A stretch of 64,000 bases of DNA from Ochotona curzoniae. Lineage: Eukaryota; Chordata; Mammalia; Lagomorpha; Ochotonidae. The notes beneath the pieces are model-generated. The model saw nothing but the letters and a program-made list of their open reading frames with translations, searched no databases and was not told the DNA's origin. The stretch covers positions 21,712,707 through 21,776,706 of the forward strand of contig NW_024467121.1 in assembly GCF_017591425.1 (NCBI RefSeq), given 5' to 3'. The position numbers and the translations under genes are program-made. The stretch's first letter is position 1, and every line of letters starts with the position of its first letter. Of the stretch, positions 44,881-55,648 are shown in pieces.

Positions 44881-45389
44881 TTTTAATTAAAAATCTTTAG
44901 TCCTTAAAGAAATCTTTTTATATATGGTTTGTGATATTATAATCTAGCTTTTTTTTCCCAAATGGAGGTGTGCTCTTATGCCAGTATGTTATTCTTATAT
45001 AAATCATATGTTGCTCATTTGAAGAGCTACCTTTCAAATGTAAAGAGTGCAAAAAGTTCATGGAAAATGCATTTTATGAGAAACTGTGGATTTTGACATT
45101 TTTGCAACATAATAAACATGCCTCTTAATTCCGTTTTTCTGTGAATGTGTTGAATGGCCTCGTATGTTAGGCTTTGAGTACTTGACGACTTATTTTTGCC
45201 CTCTGAGGTTAGTTATTCTGCTTTTTTTCCCCCTGTACCACTGTTATTTCTAAATTTTTCTCTATTCTTCCTAGTTTTTCACAATTGGCATCTGGTAGAC
45301 GATTAGTCTCATTTTTCTTTTGCACAGTTTAACTGTTCCTATATACAGATATTATTGCAAAACTAAGGTTACTGTGTTAAAAAAGAGAA
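44881..45389. other. Unassigned stretch with an unplaced mammalian-like repeat text
   Basis: 45050-45140 (AAAAAGTTCATGGAAAATGC and GCAACATAATAAACATGCC) resembles text seen in several mammal genomes, but I cannot name the family. The rest is unassigned. Confidence 0.25.
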
Positions 45390-45680
45390 AACTGGCTAAT
45401 GCTGTGATGCAGTGTGTTAAAGCGCTATTCATATTCAAACACTTTAAGTTCTAGCTGCTCTACTTCCAATCCAACTCCTTGGTAATGCAGCTGGGAAAGC
45501 AGAAAGCTGGCCCTTGTACTTGAACCCCTTGAGCCAGCCATGTGGTAGAACCACATGGAGTTCTTGGCCTCTGACTTTGGCAGACCTGACTATGGAGGCC
45601 ATTTTCAGGAATGAACCAATACATGATAATTCTTGCTTTCTCTTTCTCTGTCATTCTGCTTTTCTAAGAAATGAAGAAAA
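45390..45680 (+). mobile_element. Old CSINE copy
   Basis: ACTGGCTAATGCTGTGATGC at the head, CAGCTGGGAAAGCAGAAAGC in the middle, TCTTTCTCTGTCATTCTGCT before the tail. Confidence 0.75.
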
Positions 45681-47202
45681 AAATGTGTATTGAAAGGCAT
45701 TCTTTAATAATAATTTTAAAAATTCCACAACAGTTGATTTTAATATAAATATGTAGAGAATTAAATCTATATGTCCTGTGAGATATGTTGCTGTTTTTAT
45801 ATTTTTCAGTTTGTAATAGAAAATAAATAATGAATTTTTGCATAGTTCTTTGTCTTGCCTCTGTGCATCTAAGTTAATTCTCTTACTAGCTTAAATATTT
45901 TTTTATTGCAGTTGGGTTTTCAAAATTTGTGATCTTATTATCTGCAAGTAAAAACTCCATAATATATACATCAATTATATAAATGAGCTGTAATCTGTGT
46001 ATGAAATCATTTTTTCTTTCATCAGCCAGAACTTTAAAAAAGATATTTTAAGAGTTAGTGACAGTCATCTTTGTTAAGTTTCTTATTTCACCACTTAACA
46101 TTAAGTTTGCTATTAAATTTTGCTAAATTGTGGTGCTTAGGTTTAAGTAATTTTCATTGCTGCTTTTTCAGTATTTTAGAGACTTGTTTATTGACCTAAT
46201 TTGTTGTATACATGTGGGACCTCATTAACTCGTTTCTGCAGACTTGATGAGAATAGAAGTCTTCATCATTAAAAGTAGTGTATCTGATAGAGAGGGCTGA
46301 AAATTAGTTTGCATGTATTTGTTTATTAGTGACCCATGACCTCTAGCCTCTCTTCTAAGTATGAGACATGCCTAAAATCTGTTTTAAGATACCTGAAAAT
46401 TTCTGACACAAAGCATGTGCTCATATGGAGAAATTTGATACTGACATCAATATAAACTGCTTTGTGCACGTTGCTCTAAAGGTAAAGGGGATGTCACGTA
46501 ATATCTCCACTTGTTATGGGGTTGTCAATTTCAGTATGTTGTGAGTAGATGTATTAGTCCAAAATATGTTATGTTACTATGTACGCACATGGATTTATTT
46601 AAGCTATTTCCTGCACATTGAACTATCAAGCATTATCTTTTGCAATAAAGAACTAAATACATAGTTTTTTTCCCCCACAATGAAGTCCCCTGAATTTAAA
46701 AAAGTACAGTTATTCAGTTCAGATTAGGTCTATATGTAATTATCTTTGTTATATTTTTCCAAATTTTCATTATGTTAGCTAAAGTATCCACAAGGAGCCA
46801 TTTTTGAAGGAAGATTTGCTGTGACTCTATATCTGAAGTTAATAGTTCAAGATGGTGCCATGCTATTGATCTGGCATCAAATGAGTGCAATGGACGGCTG
46901 CACAGCTCTGCAGGAATGCTCACATGTTGTGCCTGGAGGCAGAGAGATGCAGGGAATATGCTGGTCCTGTGTTTGTGTAGCTCTCTGTATAAATCCACTA
47001 GGGTTGGATCATAGCATCTCCACCCTAGCAACCTAATATCACCCAGTCATCTAATGGACCTCATCTTCCATTCTTAGCTCATTAACATGAGATTCTAGAC
47101 AGCAAGCCATTAACACACAGGCCTCTAGGAGAAATCTGATTTATGAGACTACTAAAAAGGAAAGTGCAAAGTATATTGTTTAATGATTCCATTTTTTATT
47201 TT
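45681..47202. other. Unassigned stretch
   Basis: Mostly AT-rich. 46800-47040 is GC-richer with a 105-codon minus frame (47031-46714) of no known family; it may be an old interspersed repeat that I cannot place. Confidence 0.25.
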
Positions 47203-47524
47203 TAAAATTTTTTATTTTTATTGGAAAGTCAGATTTACAAAGAGAGGAGAGACAGAGAGGAAGATCTTCCTATGATGATTCACTCTCCAAGAAGTTGCAA
47301 TGGCCAAAGCTGAGCCAATCCAAAGCCAGAAGCCAGGAGCCTCTTCCGGGTCTCCCACGTCAGTGCAGGGTGCTGAGGCTTTAGGCTGTCCTTGACTGCT
47401 TTCTCAGGCCACAAGTAGAGAGCTGGATTGGAAGTGGGGCCACCAGAACATGAACCAGCGCCCATATGGGATCCCAGGGCATGCAAGGCAAGGACTTTAG
47501 CTACTAGGCTACCGTGCTGGGCCC
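47203..47524 (-). mobile_element. Young CSINE copy
   Basis: TTTTATTTTTATTGGAAAGT, GAGGAAGATCTTCCTATGAT, CTCTTCCGGGTCTCCCACGT, CCCATATGGGATCCCAGGGC, CTACTAGGCTACCGTGCTGG. Several CpGs are retained. No exact TSD read. Confidence 0.9.
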
Positions 47525-48861
47525 AATTCCTTTCCTTTCTTAAAACAAGTCTTGGACTGAAGAGTCTGTAACAGAACCTCATTGGCATGGAAGAAAATAA
47601 TGCACCAAAAAATTTTCTCTCTGTTTTAGGAACCCCTTAACTACAGCAGTTAGAGTTTAATCCTGGCTTTTCCTAAAAGTGAATTTGCTGACAAATCTTC
47701 CTTTACCTGGAGAGGCCAGAAATTCTTGTTGTTTGTTACTTAGTCCACTTGCATGTTCAAGATTTTGCCTTTGGCAGAGCTCTAATGCTGGAGTTCCTGA
47801 GAAAGGAGAGTACACACCGCAATAGTTGTGGGAAGCTGCCAGGGAAGTACTACTCCCTTAGACAATTACTTTATATTATCCTTTCCTGCACATGTGATAC
47901 ATTATTCATCATTCTGTAAGCATGTTCATTACAAATGCTGTTTAATCACATTTTAAAGGTAAACAGCATTTATCAAATTATCATCTGGGATCTTGCTCCA
48001 AGTTATCAGTGATTCTTCACCACAAATCTGTCCTACGGGACAACATGTATGTTTATTTTTTTTTGTCTCATTACCTTTCCAACAGCTGAGAGCCACATCC
48101 ATGTCCTGTTGAATTAATCCCTGTATTTCAAGCCATCCTCTGTTTAAAAATAGTCATCTTGTTTTGATAGGGTTGGTTCTGCCCCAAGACATGTTTTAAA
48201 TATATGCAGTACTTAATTTTACTTTTCTAGACTTTTTTCAATGACTATAGCAGTGTTTAATCATTTTGTAGTATTTAGAATGTCTTCAATGATTTGCTTT
48301 AAGTATGCCCAGAGAATATTTCTTTAATTAAATGGCAGCAATACATAGTGAAGTTTCAGTGGATTGTGTGACTCTAATGTGGATTATCTGAAATTCTTGT
48401 ATTTCATGGTTTTCCTTTTGTCCATTTTTGACACTAAATGTGGAAGATGAAACGAAGTTAATCTGTATAGTCATAAGACTGGAGAGTTGATGTGCCTATG
48501 CATACATTTCGGTACATCCATGCATTAGCTGGCATGTATTTATTTGAAAGAATAAGGCTAAAAAATCATGTAGTGAAAATGGGTTTAAAAAGACACAGAA
48601 ATGTTCCAGTGTGTTCTGGAAATTTTTGTTAGGCCATTTGATTGTTTATCCCTGAGAATGTATTCATTAAGCAAGTACTCAGAGGAGAAACTAGTCAAGA
48701 GTCCTGCAGAGTACCTCAGAATACTTCCAGGAGAGACAGGAACTACACAGTAACTATTGGTTCCCAGGGATGGAGGGAAGACAAGAACAGGGCATCTGCA
48801 ATAGAATGTAGTTCAGGGAGTCTTTCAGAAAATTAGTTTGCAGCTTTAGTCTTGCAGATGG
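47525..48861. other. Unassigned stretch
   Basis: No element or exon recognised. Confidence 0.3.
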
Positions 48862-48876
48862 AGAAGGAGTTGACTT

Positions 48877-48910
48877 GTTGCTTCTTGGCCTTTTGGCTAA
48901 GATCAAGTGC
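48877..48910 (+). pseudogene. U2 snRNA 5' fragment, retroposed, with perfect 15-bp TSD
   Basis: These 34 bases match the 5' end of U2 snRNA (core GGCCTTTTGGCTAAGATC, preceded by GTTGCTTCTT for the U2 start ATCGCTTCTC). They stop near U2 position 34 (or 36 if the following AG belongs to U2). The perfect direct repeat AGAAGGAGTTGACTT lies immediately on both sides, at 48862-48876 and 48911-48925. There is no poly-A tail. It keeps the branch-site recognition region only partly and lacks the Sm site and 3' stem-loops, so it is non-functional. Confidence 0.9.
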
Positions 48911-48925
48911 AGAAGGAGTTGACTT

Positions 48926-49477
48926 ACCAGAAATAAGAAACATGCTTCTATGCAAAGGAAGCAACGTGAGTGAATGGTGGTTGGATACAACTTTGATTGC
49001 TTTGGGGAAGTTAGGGAGAAACTTTTGAACCTGAGATGTCATCATAGGTGCCTGCTTGAGAATTGGTTTTTTGGTGGTGATAAACCTTTATGTGTGAGTA
49101 GATGATGTCTATAAAGAGCAAGCTGTCGTCATTGAAATCTTTTGTGATTTGGTGTTGGTACCAATTGAAGTTGCCATGGTTGTCACTTCTTAATTTGGTT
49201 TTTGGATTTTTATGGACTAGCTGAGTGTATGCTTCTTGAATTCTGTTTATATTCTGGAAAATTCCTCATTTACTTACCTCTAAACTTTTTTTTTCCCATC
49301 AAACCAATTTGTTTCTATGTCTATAAATTGATAAAAGTATCTTTTGGATTACTAGGGAATGTCAGAAATTGAAAGGATGATTTCTTTAAGGGTCACTAAG
49401 GGTAATTCATAGGAAGGTAGATACCAAGTTCTAGCTATACATTCCAGAGCATGCAGATTATTTGTTTTACAGCTTTC
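48926..49477. other. Unassigned stretch
   Basis: Nothing named between the U2 fragment and the MIR. Confidence 0.3.
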
Positions 49478-49665
49478 TATAGTGGGAAGGACATAGGTTT
49501 TGGAATCAAGTGAAACTTGGGTCATTTCATAGTCATTTATTTCTCATAAGACCCGGGACAAATTTAATCTTTGTGGTCCTCTGTTACCTTAGCGGTGAAA
49601 CTGATACTACAAAAACTTTATGGTAGAGGATGCTGGATTAAGTGTTTTAAAATACCTCAGAAGAA
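49478..49665 (+). mobile_element. MIR element
   Basis: TTTTGGAATCAAGTGAAACT, then the degraded core ACCCGGGACAAATTTAATCT and CTCTGTTACCTTAGCGGTGA, follow MIR from the tRNA-like part into the core. Confidence 0.65.
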
Positions 49666-49675
49666 TGGAATATGG

Positions 49676-49985
49676 GAGCCAGGGCTGTGGTGCCATGGGT
49701 TAAACTGCAGCCTCCAACACTGGCATTCCATGTCAGAGCTCCAGTGTTAGTCACAGTTTCTGACCCAGTACTCTGCGAAAGTGCTTAGGAAAGCATAGGA
49801 AGATGACCCAAGTATTTGGGTCACTGCCTTCCATGGAGGAGAATCAAATATAGTCCTGGCTGCTGACTTCAACCAGGCCGAGCCCTGGCTTTGTTGAAGT
49901 CATTCAGAGAGTGAGCAGATAAGTGGAAAAATCTGTCTGTCCCAGTCTCTGACATTGTGCCTTTCAAATAAATCAGTAATTTTTT
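49676..49985 (+). mobile_element. Old CSINE copy
   Basis: GGAGCCAGGGCTGTGGTGCC at the head, GTGCTTAGGAAAGCATAGGA in the middle, TGTGCCTTTCAAATAAATCA at the tail. Confidence 0.8.
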
Positions 49986-51311
49986 TTCTATGAAAAGAGT
50001 GGAACACCAGTTACGCTTAAAGCATGTGTATTTGTTGTGTGTCTTCTTTTCTCTTTGTAGAGATTCCTTATCATTTGAGTTGAGTTAGGTAAACTCTGGA
50101 TCCTTTAAGAAAGCAGTTGAAATTACTTTCTCATCCAAGATCAAATATTATACTTTTTCTGATATACGTGGTATATTTGGATTCATTTCTGAAAGACTAA
50201 GCATTCCTGAGTCATTTTCCTGGTACATGTTTTATTTGTTGTGTACCCATTTATTTGTTTATGTTGCCCAGCAACATACACACACACAACATACACCTTC
50301 TCCCCCACAGTAAATATTCAATTATTAACAAGCACACCATACATTTACTATTAGAAACTCTACAAAGATGAAATATTAATGTCAACATTTGCAAGATTCC
50401 GTGTTGATTTTGAGTATTATACTCATCTTGATGTCCACCATAGGAGAGACAACGAAGAGTACAAATCTTTTTGCTTTGTGGTGGTTCTAAAGAATTCCTC
50501 TTCTGGCCCACAGTGTGATGGATTTAATTGGTTTTCTTTTTTCCTACCACATAATTCTTCAACAGTTCTAAGTCATAGATGGAAAAAATATGTCTTCCAA
50601 TTATTTGTCATTTTTACAGTTTCTTATAAGATTCTCAAGTAAATTCTAAGCAGCAGCTATTAAGTGAAGTCTGTGAAATGTAAGAAACAATATTGCACAG
50701 CTCTCTAGAAACATTAGCATGTACAGAAGTTTTCAAAAATATATTTAATGTTGTAAAGCTCCTTTTAAAAACAGAAACCCAATGAGTCACTTCAGCATGG
50801 AGATGTAGATGTTGAGAGCTTGCAATGAAAAGATCCCTACTTCTCTTCTTTTATTTCTCTTCCCTTACACCTCCCCCCCCCCGAGATTCTGGGGAGCAGA
50901 TACTGTGGTCACTTCTTCTGTGCAAGGTTCAGCTGACAGCCTGGATGCCCAGAAGGCTTTCTCATCCCCACATAACCAAACTCAGACTGTTTTTTTTCTA
51001 TGGCGGTTACGTTTTAGATTAATTTGGCAGTGTTTACAAGGTATTGTCAACTTTATGGGAATATTGTGTCTGAGAAAAGTAAAACATTAGGTCAGCACTA
51101 TTCCAAGCCCAAATCCATATTTGTTTAACAAAAAACCATGAGTAATAGCCATCTGTGGTTTTGAAGCACAAGGAGTTGATTTGTGAATAAGAAATGTTGG
51201 TGGAGTTTCAGTTCCTGGGAGTCTTAATCCTGGTAGTTTTCCTATTTCTTTAGCCACTCTGCTTGAATAAAAAAAGAACTCTTCATATTTAATGTGTTAA
51301 TAAAATGACTA
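49986..51311. other. Unassigned stretch
   Basis: No named repeat. Contains a short CA run near 50277-50290 and a C run of 10 or more near 50873. No supported exon. Confidence 0.3.
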
Positions 51312-51535
51312 AGTTTTTATTTGGGGAGTTTTATATATAGAGAGAGACTGATCTCCCATTATCTTGTTCACTTCCCAGTGCTCAGGAACTCAATTCAGGT
51401 CTCCCACGTGGGTGGCAGAACCTAACCACTTAAGCTATCACTTCCTGTCTCACAGGTTATCTATCAATAGGAAGCTGGAATTTGAACCCAGACACTCTAA
51501 GAGGAAACAATGCAGTTCAAGTCTAAACTGTGTCA
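51312..51535 (-). mobile_element. CSINE copy, shortened
   Basis: GTTTTTATTTGGGGAGTTTT at the tail, GGTCTCCCACGTGGGTGGCA in the middle, TGGAATTTGAACCCAGACAC toward the head. About 225 bp, with internal and head losses. Confidence 0.65.
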
Positions 51536-51552
51536 AATGTGCATCCTCATTA

Positions 51553-53105
51553 TTATTTTTTAATTTTATTCTGGTGATCTTTACATAGTTGATTAGGGCT
51601 CAGAGGGGTCAAGAGCTATAGGAAAGTGGATAAGACTGTTGTTTCCACATTCTTTTTTCTTCCTGTGTCTGGGGGAAGTGGGGAGATAAAGCGAAAATCT
51701 CCACCCAGCTTCCCACCCATCCCAGGTCCCCAACGTGGGGCATACTCCTAGGGTCCTGCTCAAGTGGTTTTGATAGTTCAACAATTCTGAATTGCTGCCA
51801 AGCTCACCATTCCAAGCATGATGAAATCACTGCAGAATATACTGGCTGACATAGTCCACCTTAGAGTTTCTATTTGCCCAGATTTTCACTGCCAACACTT
51901 GGCTGGAGTAATTGATCAATTTGTTCTGTGCTCTGTCCTCTGTTGTGATGCCAGTTGTTCTCTGCAGGCTCCAATGGACTGCCTTATCCTCCTTGTGCAC
52001 CTGTATATGCTGTCCACTGCTCCATCTGAACCACTGAAGAGGCTCAGCTTTGACACATGCACTCCATGGTCAGACCATGGAACCTGCAATTCTCTACATG
52101 GTTGGAGTTCTGAGTCCAGTAGCTCAGCTGGGGAGAAATCCCCAAAGAAGCTCTGTCTGAAGGATCCCAGACCAGATCCTTGTGTGTGTTTGCCGGTACA
52201 GGGTCTGACACAGTTCGTCGCCCCCATGAGCTTACGCATGTGCTGGTGGTTGCAGTTGTTAGGTCAGTTCTATTTCGAGCCCTTTCTTTTACTTGAACCT
52301 ATGGGTGCTTTAGCCCAGCCTGATCCTGCCCACCACACACTTGGCCCCCACACAAACCAGTGGGAGCTGCAGCCTAGTTCGAGTGGCCCTCAATAACTCC
52401 ACCAGGCCCACCTCTTGCCTGGTTCCTGTGCATGCCAGTATGTATAGCAGACTTGTCCAGTCTGTCCCACATCCATTCAACTCTCAAATTTGTTGATGAG
52501 CATTGAAGCCTAGTTCAACCCAACCAGTCCCACTATGCAGCCCACACATGTTCTGGTGGGTGCCACTCTGTCCAGCCATGCCTGCCCTAGACCTGGTTCT
52601 CATGCTCACCAGTTGGAGTGGTAACCCAAGAGGGAGTGCCCACTATTTCCCTATTAGGCCCACTCCCACTCCTGGATCATACACTTTCCAGGTGGTTCTG
52701 CATTTTAACTTGACAGAATTAACCCCCAGTACTAGCATCTGTCAGTTGGTGCTGCAGGTAAGCCCAACAAACTCACAACCACTCTGATTTATGCTTGCAC
52801 CAGGAGGAACAGTCAACCCAGACCGACTTTTCCCTCATCCAGCTCACGTGAGGCCCACAGGTATTTTAGCTTTGCTTGGTCTGGTCTGCCCCGATTCCAA
52901 ATCACACTTTCCAGTGGGAGTGGTGTTCCAGCAGGGGCGCCCCATGAAACCCCACTACTGGCTTTGCCCACTCCCTCCCTGATTCTCGCATGTGCTGGTT
53001 GGGTGCTGCGATCCAGTCTAGCATGGCACACCTCACCTTGGAATTTGCCAGGCCAGTAGCCAGGCCCAGCCTGGCCCACCCCGGCTCACCCCCAATTCCA
53101 TTAAA
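51553..53105 (-). mobile_element. GC-rich LINE-like insertion, second long copy
   Basis: Aligns with 15547-16854 over its length (shared text includes CCAGTGGGAGCTGCAGCC, AGCAGACTTGTCCAGTCTGT and TTTAACTTGACAGAATTA) and extends slightly further 5'. The minus-strand 3' end has AATAAA followed by an A-rich tail. The plus-strand 192-codon frame at 51818-52396 is antisense to the element and interrupted in the other copy, so it is not a gene. Confidence 0.75.
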
Positions 53106-53107
53106 TT

Positions 53108-53437
53108 TTTTTTTTCAGTTTTAATTTTATTGGAAAGGCAAAATTACAGAGAGAAAGAGACAGATTTTTTTGTCTGCTGATTCACTCCCAAAATGGCCAC
53201 AACAGCTGGAACTGAGCCAGTCTAAAGCCAGGGATCCAGGAGCTTCCAATGTAGGTACTGGGTGGGTTTTCCATGGGGTGCTAAGTTCTAAGGTTTTGGG
53301 CCATTCTCCTCTGCTTTTACAGGTCAGAAGCAGGGAGCTAGATTTGAAGTGGAGTAGCTGGGCCATGAACTGGCACCCATATGGGTTGTCAGTAATAGGA
53401 AGTGGAGAATCAGCCAGTTGAACCAACGCTCCAGCCC
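53108..53437 (-). mobile_element. CSINE copy
   Basis: TTTTAATTTTATTGGAAAGG at the tail, CACTCCCAAAATGGCCACAA, GAACTGGCACCCATATGGGT, head TTGAACCAACGCTCCAGCCC. It sits directly at the 5' side of the LINE-like piece. Confidence 0.85.
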
Positions 53438-54089
53438 TGCCAGTAATTTTCTGATTGTGCATGTAATAAAGATTTTTAAAAATAACCCCCAAATTAATTG
53501 AAAATTAAACTTTATAATTCTTTTGATTTGAAATGTGAGTACTCTTTTTTTTTTTCACTGTAGGACTTCATAACATTAACTGCATAAATTGACTTTAATG
53601 CTAACCTGAAGAAATGTGTTCCTTAATTATATATAGTCACAGATCATGTTAGGTATTCACTGTAATTTATACTAAGACAGTGGTACCAGTGTAGTGTGAA
53701 TCAGTGTTGTTGTTTCAGTAGCACTTGAGGTGAGTTAAGGCTCAACCACTTTTTTCTTCCTATGTCTGTTTTGGTATGGTGGTAAAAAATTGAAGGACTC
53801 TTACTCTGGTGTATATTGGTAAATTGATAAAAAGGCTCAGCCTGTGACCTTACAACTGTCCTTCATGTCTTCATCAACTGAGAAGACTCCATTCAGGTCT
53901 TTTCCTTTGATCATTATTTTCTATCTACTACCATGTAACTGTGTTTGCCCTCTTGTGGTTCACCTAGGCTGTAGAAGTAATTCCTGCACTTCAGAGGTTT
54001 AGTTGAATTTATTGAAAAAATAGAGACATGATATGAAGGAATATATCATATTGTCCCATTTTGAGGTTGTTGTGGATTATTGTAGGGAT
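53438..54089. other. Unassigned AT-rich stretch
   Basis: No element or exon named. Confidence 0.3.
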
Positions 54090-54345
54090 TTTTTTTCAGG
54101 TTTACTTATTTTTATTGGAAAGACAGATTTACACAAAGGAGAGGCAGCAAGATCTTCCACTTGCTGTTTTACTCCCCAGGTGGCTGCAATGGCTGGAGCC
54201 AAGTCAGTCTGAAGCCAGGAACCAGGGGCTTCTTTCAGATCTCCCATATGTGTGCAGGATATGAAGGCTTTAGACCATCTTCTACCGCATTCCCAAGCCA
54301 AGGCAGGGAACTGGATGGAAAGTGGAGCAGGAGGTACATTGGACA
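54090..54345 (-). mobile_element. CSINE, head missing
   Basis: TTTACTTATTTTTATTGGAA, CTGAAGCCAGGAACCAGGGG and GGGAACTGGATGGAAAGTGG are present. The tRNA-like head is lost after AGGAGGTACATTGG. Confidence 0.75.
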
Positions 54346-55346
54346 CATGTATTTTGTAGGCAGTGTAATGAGATGGGGTGGAGGTATGCCTGCCTCTTCC
54401 TATACTTACATCTGGATGAAAATATAAATGATTTTTTTTCTGCATTTAAGAGTGCTTAAAAATGTTCATGGAAGGTTTAAAAGCATTTGTTTTGTAAAAG
54501 CAAAATCAGAGACCATTGAAATGCATGCATATGAGAGGTCTCCAATGTTTGTGTAAAATTTAGAATAAAAAATTATACTTGGGTGTATAGGTAGAGAGGG
54601 ACATTTACATATGAATCAATATGTTCTGTTACAGAAAGAACTAACCACAATCCCAAGAATTGTACTTATAATGCATGTGGGAACTTTCAGATTGGTGCTA
54701 CTCATTGTCCTTGTAACTTGGGAGGATGCAGATTGCTTCTGAAAGTTCTAAATTAGTGGTTGATATTTCAGTTCTCTGTCTATAATCATGTCAGCCATGT
54801 TAATTAGGAAAAAGGAAGTAAAACCTATAATGAATGTAAAATATTAAACTCCAGTAAAAACGTCAGCATCCAAAGTGCTTTATTAAAAAAAAAAAAGAGT
54901 AAATTCCTGCTTTGTTGATGCATATGGATAATATTTAAGCTGGCAATATTTTACTATCACTTTGTTTCTAGTTTCAAAATATCCATGAAGGTGTTAGTCT
55001 TTAGCTTGTATAAAGCAAAAGCCAGTGTCAGTACTAAGGTACTAAGGCTGGGGGTCTTTAGATGCTGGAGCGAAATCATGCTGAAAAGTCTAGATTCAAA
55101 TGAATATCATGTAAGAGACCTTAAAGATAAGGCCTGAAGCATTTATCTCTGTGGCATGATGTTAGAAAGACTTTGGGATAAGCAAGGCTGGACAGAGTTG
55201 AAAATAATTAGAATATTTAATGAGGTGTGATAAGAAAGCTCTTCCAATTTTTGCAGTGTTAGTATTTGAGAAGTAATTTTTAAAATCTAGAATCCAGTGA
55301 CCCAGGAGATTCCTGGGATGAAGTTAGATACTGCTTTAGCCAGTGT
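54346..55346. other. Unassigned stretch
   Basis: AT-rich; no named element. Confidence 0.3.
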
Positions 55347-55648
55347 TCTCTGTTTATTTGAAAGACAGAGTTAGAAGAGGATAGACAGAGGGAGAGAGGT
55401 CTTCCATCTGCTGCTACAGTCTTTAAATGGCCTCAATGGCCTTTGCTGGGTCGGGCTGAAACCAGGAGCCAGGACCTTCTCTGGGTTTCTTATGCAGATA
55501 CAGGAACCAAAACACTTTTGCCATCTTCCACAGCTTTCCTAGGCATATTGGTAAGAAGCTGCATTGTAAGTGGACCATCTGTGACTCAAAGCAGTGCCTT
55601 TATGGGATGCCAGCCTCACAGGTGGTAGCTTAACTTAATATGACACAA
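55347..55648 (-). mobile_element. Old CSINE copy
   Basis: TCTGTTTATTTGAAAGACAG at the tail, GGCTGAAACCAGGAGCCAGG in the middle, TAGCTTAACTTAATATGACA at the head. Confidence 0.75.

Noticed and set aside
45040..45150. Mariner-type non-autonomous element
   Set aside because: The text (AAAAAGTTCATGGAAAATGC) is familiar from mammal genomes, but I could find no terminal inverted repeats or TA duplication and cannot name it.
47280..47588. 102-codon minus frame (text like ALTWETRKRLLASGFG)
   Set aside because: This is the CSINE read through; near-identical peptide text recurs in at least ten other CSINE copies here.
51730..51760. Retroviral primer-binding site (CCCCAACGTGGGGC)
   Set aside because: It sits within the LINE-like repeat with no LTR upstream or gag downstream.
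51818..52396. Longest open frame (192 codons) as a protein gene
   Set aside because: It lies antisense inside the GC-rich LINE-like repeat and is interrupted in the copy at 15.9 kb.
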